A DNA stretch of 64,000 nt from Pseudonocardia benzenivorans CB1190 (lineage in GTDB: Bacteria > Actinomycetota > Actinomycetes > Mycobacteriales > Pseudonocardiaceae). Both the position numbers and the translations under genes were made by a program. The stretch spans positions 6,898,501 to 6,962,500 of the forward strand of contig NC_015312.1 in the NCBI RefSeq assembly GCF_000196675.2. Reading direction: 5' to 3'. Shown in pieces: positions 17,373-25,305 of this stretch (the first letter of the stretch is position 1; every line of letters begins with the position of its first letter). Below the pieces are notes generated by a model. The model saw only the letters and a program-made list of their open reading frames with translations. It did no database searches and was not told the DNA's origin.

Positions 17373-17388
17373 GGGAACGGACGTTCCC
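17373..17388. promoter_or_regulatory. Putative operator upstream of the PPOX gene, site 3
   Basis: GGGAACG-GA-CGTTCCC, a perfect 7-base inverted repeat 17 bases upstream of the PPOX-family start codon. It shares the ACGTNC half-site core with the two repeats near the IclR regulator, but is less similar to them than they are to each other. Confidence 0.5.
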
Positions 17389-17516
17389 TCCTCCGATGAT
17401 GCCTAATGCTCATAGCCCTGTCTATCCATTAGAACAGGTCGTGAGCAGCGACACCGGCGACCGTTCTCGTCACCCCCCGCGGCGGGCGTCGCTCCAGGCC
17501 CCTCCACCAGTGGGTG

Positions 17517-18173
17517 CTACCAGGCATTCCGCAGGTCCGCGTGCTCGCGGACCCACGCGTGCATGACGATCCCGGCCGCGACCCCCGCGTTGATCGAGCG
17601 CGTCGACCCGAACTGGGCGATCGACACCAGCCGTGCCGCCGACGCCCTGGCGGTGTCGGTGAGGCCCGGGCCCTCCTGGCCGAACAGCAGCACGCAGCGT
17701 CGGGGCAACGCGGTCGTCTCCAGCCGCACCGCGCCCGCGGTGTTGTCGACGGCGACGACCGGCAGTCCCCGGTCCGCCGCCCACGCCGCGAGCGCCGCGG
17801 CATCCTCGTGGTGGTGGAGCTGCTGGTACCGGTCGGTCACCATCGCGCCGCGCCGGTTCCAGCGCCTGCGCCCGACGATGTGCACCCCTGCCGCGGCGAA
17901 CGCGTTGGCCGTGCGCACGACCGTCCCGATGTTGTGGTCGTGGCCGAAGTTCTCGATCGCGACGTGGAAGGGGTGCGCGCGGCTCGCGAGATCGGCGACC
18001 ACGGCCTCGCGGCGCCAGTACCGGTACGCGTCGACGACGTTGCGCCGGTCCCCGCCCGCCAGCAGCTCCGGGTCGTACCGCGGGTCGGACGGCGGTGCGC
18101 CCTCCCACGGCCCGACGCCCACCTGCCCGGGGACTGCCCACTCCGTCGCCCCCGGCTCCTCACCCGTGCTCAC
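17517..18173 (-). CDS. SpoU-family RNA 2'-O-methyltransferase
   Basis: SPOUT-class methyltransferase that uses S-adenosylmethionine to methylate the ribose of a tRNA or rRNA nucleotide. Motif 1 reads HNIGTVVRTANAFA, motif 2 LLFGQEGPGL and motif 3 QFGSTRSINAGVAAGIVMH, in the usual order over the C-terminal 150 residues. GTG 18173 (218 residues) was chosen because a GGGGAG lies about nine bases upstream; the frame extends 41 residues further upstream without recognisable sequence. The specific RNA target is not evident. It is the last gene on the minus strand before the catabolic island. Confidence 0.87.
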   Translation of the reverse strand: MSTGEEPGATEWAVPGQVGVGPWEGAPPSDPRYDPELLAGGDRRNVVDAYRYWRREAVVADLASRAHPFHVAIENFGHDHNIGTVVRTANAFAAAGVHIVGRRRWNRRGAMVTDRYQQLHHHEDAAALAAWAADRGLPVVAVDNTAGAVRLETTALPRRCVLLFGQEGPGLTDTARASAARLVSIAQFGSTRSINAGVAAGIVMHAWVREHADLRNAW

Positions 18174-18378
18174 GACGCCATGCTCCCCGGCGCCGTCCGC
18201 CACCGTTCCGCCACCCCACGCGCCCGGGGATCCGGCCCAGGTCCGGCGGATCGCCGGCGATCGGTCGTCGGCGTCGCGACGGCGGGCTACCAGCAACCTC
18301 GCCCGGTTGCTCGACCGTCGGCAGTGAGCCTCTCTGTGTCCGACGTGACCCGCCGGAGGTCGCGCGGACCGGGACGGG

Positions 18379-20793
18379 TCACGACTGGGTGGGTGGCGGT
18401 GCCGGCGTCGCCGCGGCGCTGGTCGGCGGGTCCTCGTGCAGCCGCACGACCGGCAGCGCGAGCTGGACGGCCGTGTGCCCGACGTGCGCCCCGACCGCCG
18501 CGGCGTGGTACTCCTCCAGCCGCGCGAGGAACTCCGGGTCGCTGTAGATGCGCCCGTCGACGCCGGGCCCGACCGTGCCGTTGAGCACGGCCTCGACGTC
18601 CTCGCCGGAGAGCGTCTTGTGCGTCTCCAGCGCGTGGGCGATCGCGAGCACCGAGGAGCGGTTGTCCTCCAGGATCTGTTCGGCCCGGTCGAGCAGCCGC
18701 CCGAGATGGTCCTCGATGCGGTCGGCCAGCGCCCGCCGCAGCACGACCTCGGTGCTCTCGCCGCCCTTGCCGGGAGCGCCCTTGCCCCCGCCCGGGCTGC
18801 CGACCTCGAGCCGGCGCGCCGTCGAGTACGACGACACCGTCGCGCCCATTCCCCAGAAGCCCTCCATGAACGACGCGAGGGTCGTCGCCGACTCGAGGTC
18901 GCCGGACACGCCGGAGGAGCTGTCGCCGTCGAAGAACATCCGCTCCCCGGCCAGCGACGCGAGCGAGACGAGGATGTCGGCCTCGTACTCCGAGCGCCAG
19001 CGGGTGAACTGGTCCTCCGGCGGGATGCTCGCGACCATGCCGAGGTAGTCCGAGCCCTTCTCGATCGTCGCGAGGTCGATCTCCATGTGCTCGCGCACCC
19101 GGAACGCGACGACGGCGTGACAGCCCTCGTGCACGGCGACGGCGTGCCGCTCGCGCTCGATGTACTCGACGTCCTCCGGCGGGCCGAGGTCCTTGAGCTG
19201 CTTGGCGCGCAACACGTCGCGCCAGGTGATGACCTCGCGGCCGTCGCGGATCGCGGTGATCAGGGCCTCGTTGACCAGGTCCTTGATCGTCGCGCCCGTG
19301 GCGTACGGGGTGATGGTGGCGAGCTTGTCGAGGTGCTCGTCGGTGATCTCGTGCGGGACCTTGTCGAAGTAGCCCTGGTAGGTGCGGATGCGCCCGGCCT
19401 TGCTGGGGTAGCCGACCTTGTAGATGCGGTCGATGCGACCCGGTCGCAGCAGCGCCTCGTCGAGCGCCTCGGGCATGTTCGTCGCCATCATGACGAGAAT
19501 CCGGTACTTGGGCGGCGGCTTGGGCCGCATGCCGAGGGCGCGGCGGCCCCACCGGTTGAGCAGGCCACGTGGCTTCTTCAGGCCGGACAGCTCCGTGAGC
19601 AGCGCCTGCAGCGTGCCCATGCCGCCACCGCCGCCGTTCATCCCGCCCATGACGAACCGGCTGCGCCGCTCCGGCTCGGGCGCCGGCATCGAGCGCATCG
19701 CCTCCCGGGTGAGCAGGGAGCGGGTGTCCTCCGACAGGTAGGAGAAGCCGTGGCAGCCGGCGGCGTGGAACGGCGGGGCGGCCATGCCCCGGGGCCCGCC
19801 GCCGGGGCCGACCTGCGCGAGCGAGCCGCGGTTGCCCAGCGCGTCGGCCTCGTCGAAGAAGACGATCACGCCGCCGTAGCGCAGGGACAGCTTGCGCAGC
19901 TTGCGGAACAGCGACTTGACCTTGAGGATGCCGACGCCCATGAACATGTTGATGAACGCGCCGGGGTCGACGAAGACGTAGGGCCGGCCGGTCTCGCCCG
20001 CGACGGCCTCGGCCATCAGCGTCTTGCCGGTACCGGGCGGCCCCCACAGCAGGATGCCGCCGGGGACGTAGCCGCCCTTGGCCTCGATCTCCTCGGGCCG
20101 CTCCAGGTACATGATGTTCTCGCGGATCCGGTCCAGGACGTGGTCCTGGCCCCAGACGTCGGTGAACCGGGTCTTGATGTCGTCCGGGTAGTAGGTGTCG
20201 ACGCCACCGCGGGAGAGCAGCCAGAACAGCCCGATGAACTGGAACGCGATGAAGAAGAAGGCGAAGAGCAGCTGCAGGATCAGCGGCATCGCCTGCCAGA
20301 TCAGCGCGGGCAGCTGGAACACCGCGAGGACCGGCGAGGTCTCCAGGATCGCGGCGGCGACGAACGCGAACAGCACCAGCAGCGCGACGATCTTGATCAG
20401 CCGGCTGAGCCGGAACCGGGTCCAGTCGGAGAACCGCTTCTTCACGGCCCGGTCGAAGCCGCCGAAGACCTTCTCGGACCAGAACCGGTGGTAGCCGACG
20501 GAGCGCTCGGAGACGAAGTAGTGGAGCTGGCGCAGCAGCTCCAGCCCGGCGAGCCAGATCAGCCACTGTGACTCGTAGATCTGGATGCGCAGCGAGTCGG
20601 CGAAGGAGATGAGCGGGTTGTCCGCCATCGCCGCCCAGACGATGACGAAGAACGCCACGGCGAACAACAGCAGCAGCCGGATGCGGTTCCACATCGGCAT
20701 GGGCTTGCGCGTCGTCGGTCGCTCCGGCGGGGGGACGTGGTGGTGCTGCGCCTCCGTCCCGTCGCCGGCCTTCGTCATGTCGGGGGCCGTCAT
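18379..20793 (-). CDS. FtsH-like membrane AAA+ zinc protease, atypical
   Basis: ATP-dependent membrane protease of the FtsH type, 804 residues. Several N-terminal membrane helices lie within residues about 30-200. The AAA domain has Walker A GPPGTGKT, a pore-loop-like FMGVGILKVK, Walker B VIVFFDEADALG and the arginine-finger motif RPGRIDR. The M41 peptidase domain has HEGCHAVVAF, which keeps HEXXH but differs from the usual HEAGH, and the third-ligand region SSSGVSGDLESAT. A Gly/Pro/Met-rich insertion of roughly 80 residues interrupts the AAA domain. ATG 20793 overlaps the stop of the upstream lipoprotein gene. Housekeeping FtsH is probably elsewhere. Confidence 0.88.
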   Translation of the reverse strand: MTAPDMTKAGDGTEAQHHHVPPPERPTTRKPMPMWNRIRLLLLFAVAFFVIVWAAMADNPLISFADSLRIQIYESQWLIWLAGLELLRQLHYFVSERSVGYHRFWSEKVFGGFDRAVKKRFSDWTRFRLSRLIKIVALLVLFAFVAAAILETSPVLAVFQLPALIWQAMPLILQLLFAFFFIAFQFIGLFWLLSRGGVDTYYPDDIKTRFTDVWGQDHVLDRIRENIMYLERPEEIEAKGGYVPGGILLWGPPGTGKTLMAEAVAGETGRPYVFVDPGAFINMFMGVGILKVKSLFRKLRKLSLRYGGVIVFFDEADALGNRGSLAQVGPGGGPRGMAAPPFHAAGCHGFSYLSEDTRSLLTREAMRSMPAPEPERRSRFVMGGMNGGGGGMGTLQALLTELSGLKKPRGLLNRWGRRALGMRPKPPPKYRILVMMATNMPEALDEALLRPGRIDRIYKVGYPSKAGRIRTYQGYFDKVPHEITDEHLDKLATITPYATGATIKDLVNEALITAIRDGREVITWRDVLRAKQLKDLGPPEDVEYIERERHAVAVHEGCHAVVAFRVREHMEIDLATIEKGSDYLGMVASIPPEDQFTRWRSEYEADILVSLASLAGERMFFDGDSSSGVSGDLESATTLASFMEGFWGMGATVSSYSTARRLEVGSPGGGKGAPGKGGESTEVVLRRALADRIEDHLGRLLDRAEQILEDNRSSVLAIAHALETHKTLSGEDVEAVLNGTVGPGVDGRIYSDPEFLARLEEYHAAAVGAHVGHTAVQLALPVVRLHEDPPTSAAATPAPPPTQS

Positions 20794-21458
20794 GGGCTGT
20801 CCTCCCGCACGGTGAACGAGTTCACGACGCCCTCGATCTCGGACTGTCGCTTCTGGAAACAGTCGGCCGAACACCGCGCGATCGCCATGTAGACCTTGCT
20901 GGCGTCGTCGTTGAGGTAGCCGAGCTGGTCGAAGACCTGGGGCGGCCCGCCGTCGAGCCGGTAGACGTAGACCGAGTGCACCCCGCGCACGCCGTGGCCC
21001 GGTGTGAGGACCTCGTCGGCGATCATCTGGAAGTCGGTGAGCCGCGACGCCGAGCCGGACAGCATGAGGTCCTGGCGGGCCGAGGCCGAGACCGGGAAGC
21101 GGAAGTCCCGGATCACGTCGAGGCTCACCTGACCGCGCGACTTCTCCGGCACCCCGTCGACGCTGACGAGCACCAGCGGCTCCTCCGTCTGCGGGTCGAA
21201 CATGTGCTGGAGCTCGGGGGCGGAGTCGGCGTCGTACCCGACGATCCAGGTGCCCTCGGCGCTGCTGTCGGCAGGCGGCGTCCCGAGCGCGGCGGTGAAC
21301 TGCGCCGGGTCGATCTGGTGCCACGTGTTCGGCACCTTCAGGTAGGTCTTGTCGGCGGAGTTGGTGACGTACGTGGCGCTCGGCCCCCCGCACGCGGCCA
21401 GCAGCGCCGCGGCTGCGGCGAGACCCAGTACCGCGGCTCGCAGACGTGGGACGACCAC
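20790..21458 (-). CDS. Predicted lipoprotein co-transcribed with the FtsH-like protease
   Basis: Exported lipoprotein of unknown function, 222 residues. GTG 21458 follows a GGGGGGAAG ribosome-binding site. The signal peptide (VVVPRLRAAVLGLAAAAALLAAC) ends in a lipobox LLAAC at about residue 23. The mature part has two clustered cysteines near residue 197 (ARCSADCF) and no domain that I recognise. Its stop overlaps the start of the FtsH-like gene in an ATGA junction, so the two are translationally coupled. An extracytoplasmic adaptor or sensor for the protease is a reasonable guess, no more. Confidence 0.85.
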   Translation of the reverse strand: MVVPRLRAAVLGLAAAAALLAACGGPSATYVTNSADKTYLKVPNTWHQIDPAQFTAALGTPPADSSAEGTWIVGYDADSAPELQHMFDPQTEEPLVLVSVDGVPEKSRGQVSLDVIRDFRFPVSASARQDLMLSGSASRLTDFQMIADEVLTPGHGVRGVHSVYVYRLDGGPPQVFDQLGYLNDDASKVYMAIARCSADCFQKRQSEIEGVVNSFTVREDSP

Positions 21459-21612
21459 GGCTTCCCCCCTGCGTGACCTTCTCGTGACCAAAATGAGTAT
21501 GAGGCACGAACCTGGCCGTTGCCTGGGCCGAACAGGTTGCGGCTTCGTTTCGGCCCAGCGGCCCTCGACCCGCGACACCCGTCCGGGCCAGCGGCCACGG
21601 CGTCCGTTCGGA

Positions 21613-22164
21613 CTAGAGCCCGATGTCCGCGAGGCTCAGCAACGCCCGGTAGGGCAGCCCCTCGGCCTCGATGGCCTCCTTGGCGCCCGTGTCCCGGTCG
21701 ACGACGGTCGCCACCCCGACGATCTCGGCGCCCACCTCGCGGACGGACCGCACAGCGGTCAGCACCGAGCCACCCGTGGTCGACGTGTCCTCGACGACGA
21801 GCACCCGGCGGCCCGCGATGTCCGGCCCCTCGACGAGGCGCTGCATGCCGTGCTCCTTCGTCGCCTTGCGGACGACGAACGCGTCGAGGGCGACACCGTC
21901 GGCCGCCGCGGCGTGCAGCATCGCGTCGGCCACCGGGTCGGCGCCCAACGTCAGCCCACCCACGGCCTGGAAGTCCCAGTCGGCGGTGAGCACCCGCAGC
22001 AGCCTGCCGACGAGCGGGGCCGCCTCGTGCTGGAGCGTGACGCGGCGCAGGTCGACGTAGTAGTCGGCCTCGGCACCCGAGGCGAGGGTCACCCGGCCGT
22101 GGACGACGCCCAGCTCACGGACGAGCGTCGCGAGCCGCTCGCGGTCGGTGTCGGGGTGGCTCAT
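21613..22164 (-). CDS. pyrE: Orotate phosphoribosyltransferase
   Basis: Converts orotate and PRPP to orotidine 5'-phosphate in de novo pyrimidine synthesis. The 183-residue length is normal. The PRPP-binding signature VLVVEDTSTTGGSVL is near residue 117, and SGAEADYYVDLRR and AFVVRKATKEHGMQRLVEG (flexible loop) match the family. It lies 127 bases downstream of an SDR gene on the same strand. It is separate from the other pyrimidine genes in this window. Confidence 0.96.
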   Translation of the reverse strand: MSHPDTDRERLATLVRELGVVHGRVTLASGAEADYYVDLRRVTLQHEAAPLVGRLLRVLTADWDFQAVGGLTLGADPVADAMLHAAAADGVALDAFVVRKATKEHGMQRLVEGPDIAGRRVLVVEDTSTTGGSVLTAVRSVREVGAEIVGVATVVDRDTGAKEAIEAEGLPYRALLSLADIGL

Positions 22165-22291
22165 CGGACCGCCTCGGCGGGGCTCGTGCGCCGCACCGCG
22201 CAGGCGCGGTGCCGCCGGTCCGCTCGCCCGCCCGGATGCCGATCTGTGGCGCGGCTGCGCTCGCTCATGGAAGTGCCTTCCTCGGGGACCC

Positions 22292-23065
22292 TCAACGCCG
22301 GCCCATGCGGCCGGCGAGGCGGCGGACCAGCCCGCGCGGCAGCAGATCCACCACGCCGACGATCGTCTTGTACTGCGGGCTGGGCACGGACACGACGCGG
22401 CCCTTCGCCAGGTCGGCGAGGCAGTCGTCGACGACGCGGTCGGCGTCGAGCCACAACGGCCCGGTGCGGTCGCCGACGTTCATGCCGGCGCGCTCGTGGA
22501 ACTCGGTGCGGACGAAGCCGGGGCACAGGACCAGCGCGCGCACGCCCGTGCCCGCCGTCGACGCCGCGACGGCCTCGGTGAACGAGGTGACCCACGCCTT
22601 GTCGGCGCTGTAGATCGACCCCTGCCCGGGGACCAGACCCAGCACGCTCGACACGTTGACCACCGCCCCGCGCCCACGGCTCAGCATCCCGGGCAGGGCC
22701 GCCCTCGTCAGCTCCATGACCGCGGTGACGTTGACGTCGTGCTGGTGGCGGAGGTCCTCGGCGGAGGTGTCGACGAACCGCGTCCGGTGCGACATGCCCG
22801 CGTTGTTGACCAGCAGGTCGACGGGTGCGACGTCGGGGTCGGCGAGCCGGTGCGCCACACGCGCGCGACCGTCGGCGGTGGCGAGGTCGGCGGGGAGGAC
22901 CTCGACGTCGACACCGACGCCGCCGGCGCCGAGCCGCTGCGCCGCGGCACGGAGCCGCTCGGCGTCGCGGGCGACGAGGACGAGATCGTGCCCGTCCGTC
23001 GCGAGCCGCGCGGCGAAGGCCGCGCCGATGCCTGCGGTCGCGCCGGTGATCAGTGCTGTGGGCAC
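22292..23065 (-). CDS. Short-chain dehydrogenase/reductase
   Basis: Classical SDR, 257 residues. The cofactor-binding motif TGATAGIG is at residues about 8-15, NNAG near 88, and the catalytic Ser-Tyr-Lys set is in NVSSVLGLV and YSADK. It resembles the SDRs of actinobacterial lipid metabolism with C-terminal extensions after the catalytic core (VDLLPRGLVRRLAGRM), which may form a membrane-associating helix. Substrate is not predictable. It is followed on the same strand by pyrE. Confidence 0.9.
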   Translation of the reverse strand: MPTALITGATAGIGAAFAARLATDGHDLVLVARDAERLRAAAQRLGAGGVGVDVEVLPADLATADGRARVAHRLADPDVAPVDLLVNNAGMSHRTRFVDTSAEDLRHQHDVNVTAVMELTRAALPGMLSRGRGAVVNVSSVLGLVPGQGSIYSADKAWVTSFTEAVAASTAGTGVRALVLCPGFVRTEFHERAGMNVGDRTGPLWLDADRVVDDCLADLAKGRVVSVPSPQYKTIVGVVDLLPRGLVRRLAGRMGRR

Positions 23066-23286
23066 GCGATGACCCTAAGGGTGTCTGACGGATCGCCGTC
23101 GATGGGCTCGGTGATCCGGGCGGTTCGTGGCAAGACGGAGCCGGGTCGGCATACCGGGCGTATTCGGGCCCGGCGACAACGCAGCCACGGGCCGTCCGGG
23201 CGCCGAGACCGCGGCGAGTGATCTGTCGGACGCCCCCTACCCACCGTGCGTCCGGTGGCGCCGCGCCGGTTCGGTTCCGATCGGGG

Positions 23287-23949
23287 TCAGTTCTTGCTCA
23301 GCCGGTGGCGGGCGGCACCCTGGCCCTCTTCGAGCGCGTGCGCGACCTCGGCCATGTCGGCGAGCAGGTCCTGCAGCCGCTCGGTGCTGCTGTCGACGGG
23401 CGCCGCCGCGAGCACCCACGCGTCCTCGGCCCAGAGCAGCTCGATGTCGTCGCCGACGGCGTCGCCCGCCGTGGCCAGTTCCGGGGTGAGCAGCGGCTTG
23501 ACGGCCTCGGCGTCGGAGACGAACGCGTAGCGCTCACCGACGGGCGCGAGCAGGTCGAGCCCGGCGTCGTCGGGCAGCGGCGCCGAGGGCAGCCGCAGCT
23601 CGACGGCGGCCGGCAGCTGCGACTGCACCTGCACGGCGGCGAGCACCGAGCTGATCCGGCCGTGCTGCTCGTGGTCGAACACGTAGGCCTGACGCGGGCC
23701 CTGGTGGGTCGGGACGGTGCCGCTGACCAGGTTGCGGGCCACGCCGGGCCCACCCTGGTGGATCGTCCCGTAACGCCAGCGGCTGGGCAGCACGGGGTCG
23801 CTGTCGGCGTACTCCCACTCCCGCAGGGCGGCCCAGCGCCTGCGGTCGCGGGTGCCCCCGTCGCCGCGGGTGCGGTCGGCGATCAGGAGCCCGATCCCGG
23901 CCAGGAGCGCGACCACGGCGATGACGAACCAGACCGACGCGTTGCCCAC
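23287..23949 (-). CDS. Membrane-anchored hypothetical protein
   Basis: A 220-residue protein of unknown function from GTG 23949. Residues 5-24 form one transmembrane helix (VWFVIAVVALLAGIGLLIA), followed by a basic stretch and a soluble domain of about 180 residues with no motif I recognise. The segment YVFDHEQHGRISSVLAAVQVQ is consistent with a compact beta-sheet domain like those in secretion-associated membrane proteins of actinomycetes. It is the last gene of the minus-strand group that contains the type VII target genes, but it lies 66 bases beyond the WXG-like gene. Confidence 0.7.
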   Translation of the reverse strand: MGNASVWFVIAVVALLAGIGLLIADRTRGDGGTRDRRRWAALREWEYADSDPVLPSRWRYGTIHQGGPGVARNLVSGTVPTHQGPRQAYVFDHEQHGRISSVLAAVQVQSQLPAAVELRLPSAPLPDDAGLDLLAPVGERYAFVSDAEAVKPLLTPELATAGDAVGDDIELLWAEDAWVLAAAPVDSSTERLQDLLADMAEVAHALEEGQGAARHRLSKN

Positions 23950-24015
23950 GGCGCGGAGCCTAGCCGCGCAGCCCCGCCACGTCCGGTAACGCGCCGGTCA
24001 CTCGCCCGTTCGGCG

Positions 24016-24969
24016 TCACCCCCGGCCCGCGGCGGCCGCGCCGTGCTGCTCGTCGAGCCATGTGAGCCCGGTGCCGACGACCGTGCCACCGGCGACCTTC
24101 TCGACCTTCTCGATCCCGTCGGGAACCCGCAGCGGGTTCTCGCCCACCCAGCGGGCCACACCGGGCGCGCCGTCGAGGATCTCCTCCGCCCTGGCCGCGA
24201 TCCCGTCGAGCCGGCGCAGGACGCCGGCGAGCCGCTCCGCGGCCGCGCCGAGGCATCCGATCACCTTCTGCACCAACGCCACGCACCGCCGGGCGAGCGC
24301 CACCGCGGCGGCGACGACGTCGGCGACCCACACCAGCAACGACGTGCCGGCCGTGAACGCCGCCGCCGCGGCCGCCACCAGTGCAGGGCCGACCAGGCCG
24401 CCGACGAAGTCGGCGATCGCGTCGCGGATCGTCGAACGGACCGTCGCGACGTTCGCGGCGGAGTCGAGGAGCTCCCCGCTGACCGTGTGGGCCTCCTCGG
24501 CCGCGACCCGCAGCCCGCCGGTCCACTCGTGGGCGGCGGCGCGGTACGCGGCGGCGGCGGCGCCGTCCCAGCCGCGGACCGTCCGCAGGCCCTCGGCGTT
24601 GACGGTGGCCGCCGACGAGAGCCGCGTGGCGACGCCCGCCCACGCCGCGGCCTCGGCCGTGATGGCGCGGGGATCGCCGGCGAGGGCGTCGAGCGGTTCG
24701 CGCAGGAACGACACGTGCTCGATCAACCAGCCCACCCCGGCCGACGCCAGGCCGCCGAACGGGTCGACGACGACGCCGAGCACGTCGATCCCCGCCGACG
24801 CGGCCTTGATCGCGATGGTCGCGGGGTCGCCCTCGCCGATCGCCCCTGCCGCCTCGGCGACGCTCTCGACGACGCCCGCGCCGGCCACCGCGGAGGTCTC
24901 CTCCGGACGGACGGCGACGTCGGCGGACAGGCCGGCCCGGGCGCTGTCCGGTGGGGCGACGACGGTCAT
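24016..24969 (-). CDS. WXG-motif type VII secretion-type protein
   Basis: A 317-residue alanine-rich protein. Residues about 95-160 form a helical hairpin with a GWDG turn (Trp-X-Gly-like) and the helix AAAAYRAAAHEWTGGLRVAAEEAH, as in long ESX substrates. Residues about 205-245 are a hydrophobic stretch of two possible membrane-inserting helices. ATG 24969 overlaps the stop of the EspC-like gene (ATGA), the usual layout for paired ESX substrates. No toxin domain is recognised in the C-terminal 70 residues. The assignment comes from the motif and the pairing. Confidence 0.72.
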   Translation of the reverse strand: MTVVAPPDSARAGLSADVAVRPEETSAVAGAGVVESVAEAAGAIGEGDPATIAIKAASAGIDVLGVVVDPFGGLASAGVGWLIEHVSFLREPLDALAGDPRAITAEAAAWAGVATRLSSAATVNAEGLRTVRGWDGAAAAAYRAAAHEWTGGLRVAAEEAHTVSGELLDSAANVATVRSTIRDAIADFVGGLVGPALVAAAAAAFTAGTSLLVWVADVVAAAVALARRCVALVQKVIGCLGAAAERLAGVLRRLDGIAARAEEILDGAPGVARWVGENPLRVPDGIEKVEKVAGGTVVGTGLTWLDEQHGAAAAGRG

Positions 24970-25271
24970 CGCCCGACCGTCCGCCACAGCCCGGCGGCCC
25001 GGCGCTCCGCCTCCGCGTAGGCCGCCGCGGCCTCCCCGAGGTGCTGCGCGGTGCGCGCGCCCGCGTCGGCCAGAGTCGTGACCGCTCGGGCCGCGCCCTG
25101 CGCACCCCGGATCGCCGCGCCGCTGAACACCCGACCGACCAGGCCGTACGCGTCGGGTCCGAGCCGGCTCCCGGCGACCGCGGCCTCCCGGATCTTCCCC
25201 GCGACGGCACCGACGTCGGCCCCGTGCCGGGCCAGCATCACGACGTCGACGGTGTAGCCGCCGTCGGTCAC
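24966..25271 (-). CDS. Small EspC-like type VII secretion target
   Basis: A 101-residue helical protein resembling the ESX-secreted EspC-type (PF10824-like) partners: YTVDVVMLARHGADVGAVAGKIREAA near the N terminus, a Gly-rich turn, then an Ala-rich second helix ending in LWRTVGR. GTG 25271 has GAGGGTGG about five bases upstream. It precedes, and overlaps by four bases, the WXG-type gene. The IS110 element lies directly upstream, within about 35 bases of this start codon, so the original promoter or upstream partner genes have been displaced. Confidence 0.72.
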   Translation of the reverse strand: MTDGGYTVDVVMLARHGADVGAVAGKIREAAVAGSRLGPDAYGLVGRVFSGAAIRGAQGAARAVTTLADAGARTAQHLGEAAAAYAEAERRAAGLWRTVGR

Positions 25272-25305
25272 TGGTCCACCCTCTTCTGTGCGGGGGTCAT
25301 GAGGG

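Noticed and set aside
20794-21507. Extension of the FtsH-like protease frame beyond ATG 20793
   Set aside because: It overlaps the whole lipoprotein gene, which has a clear signal peptide and lipobox, and the extended residues are composition-biased.
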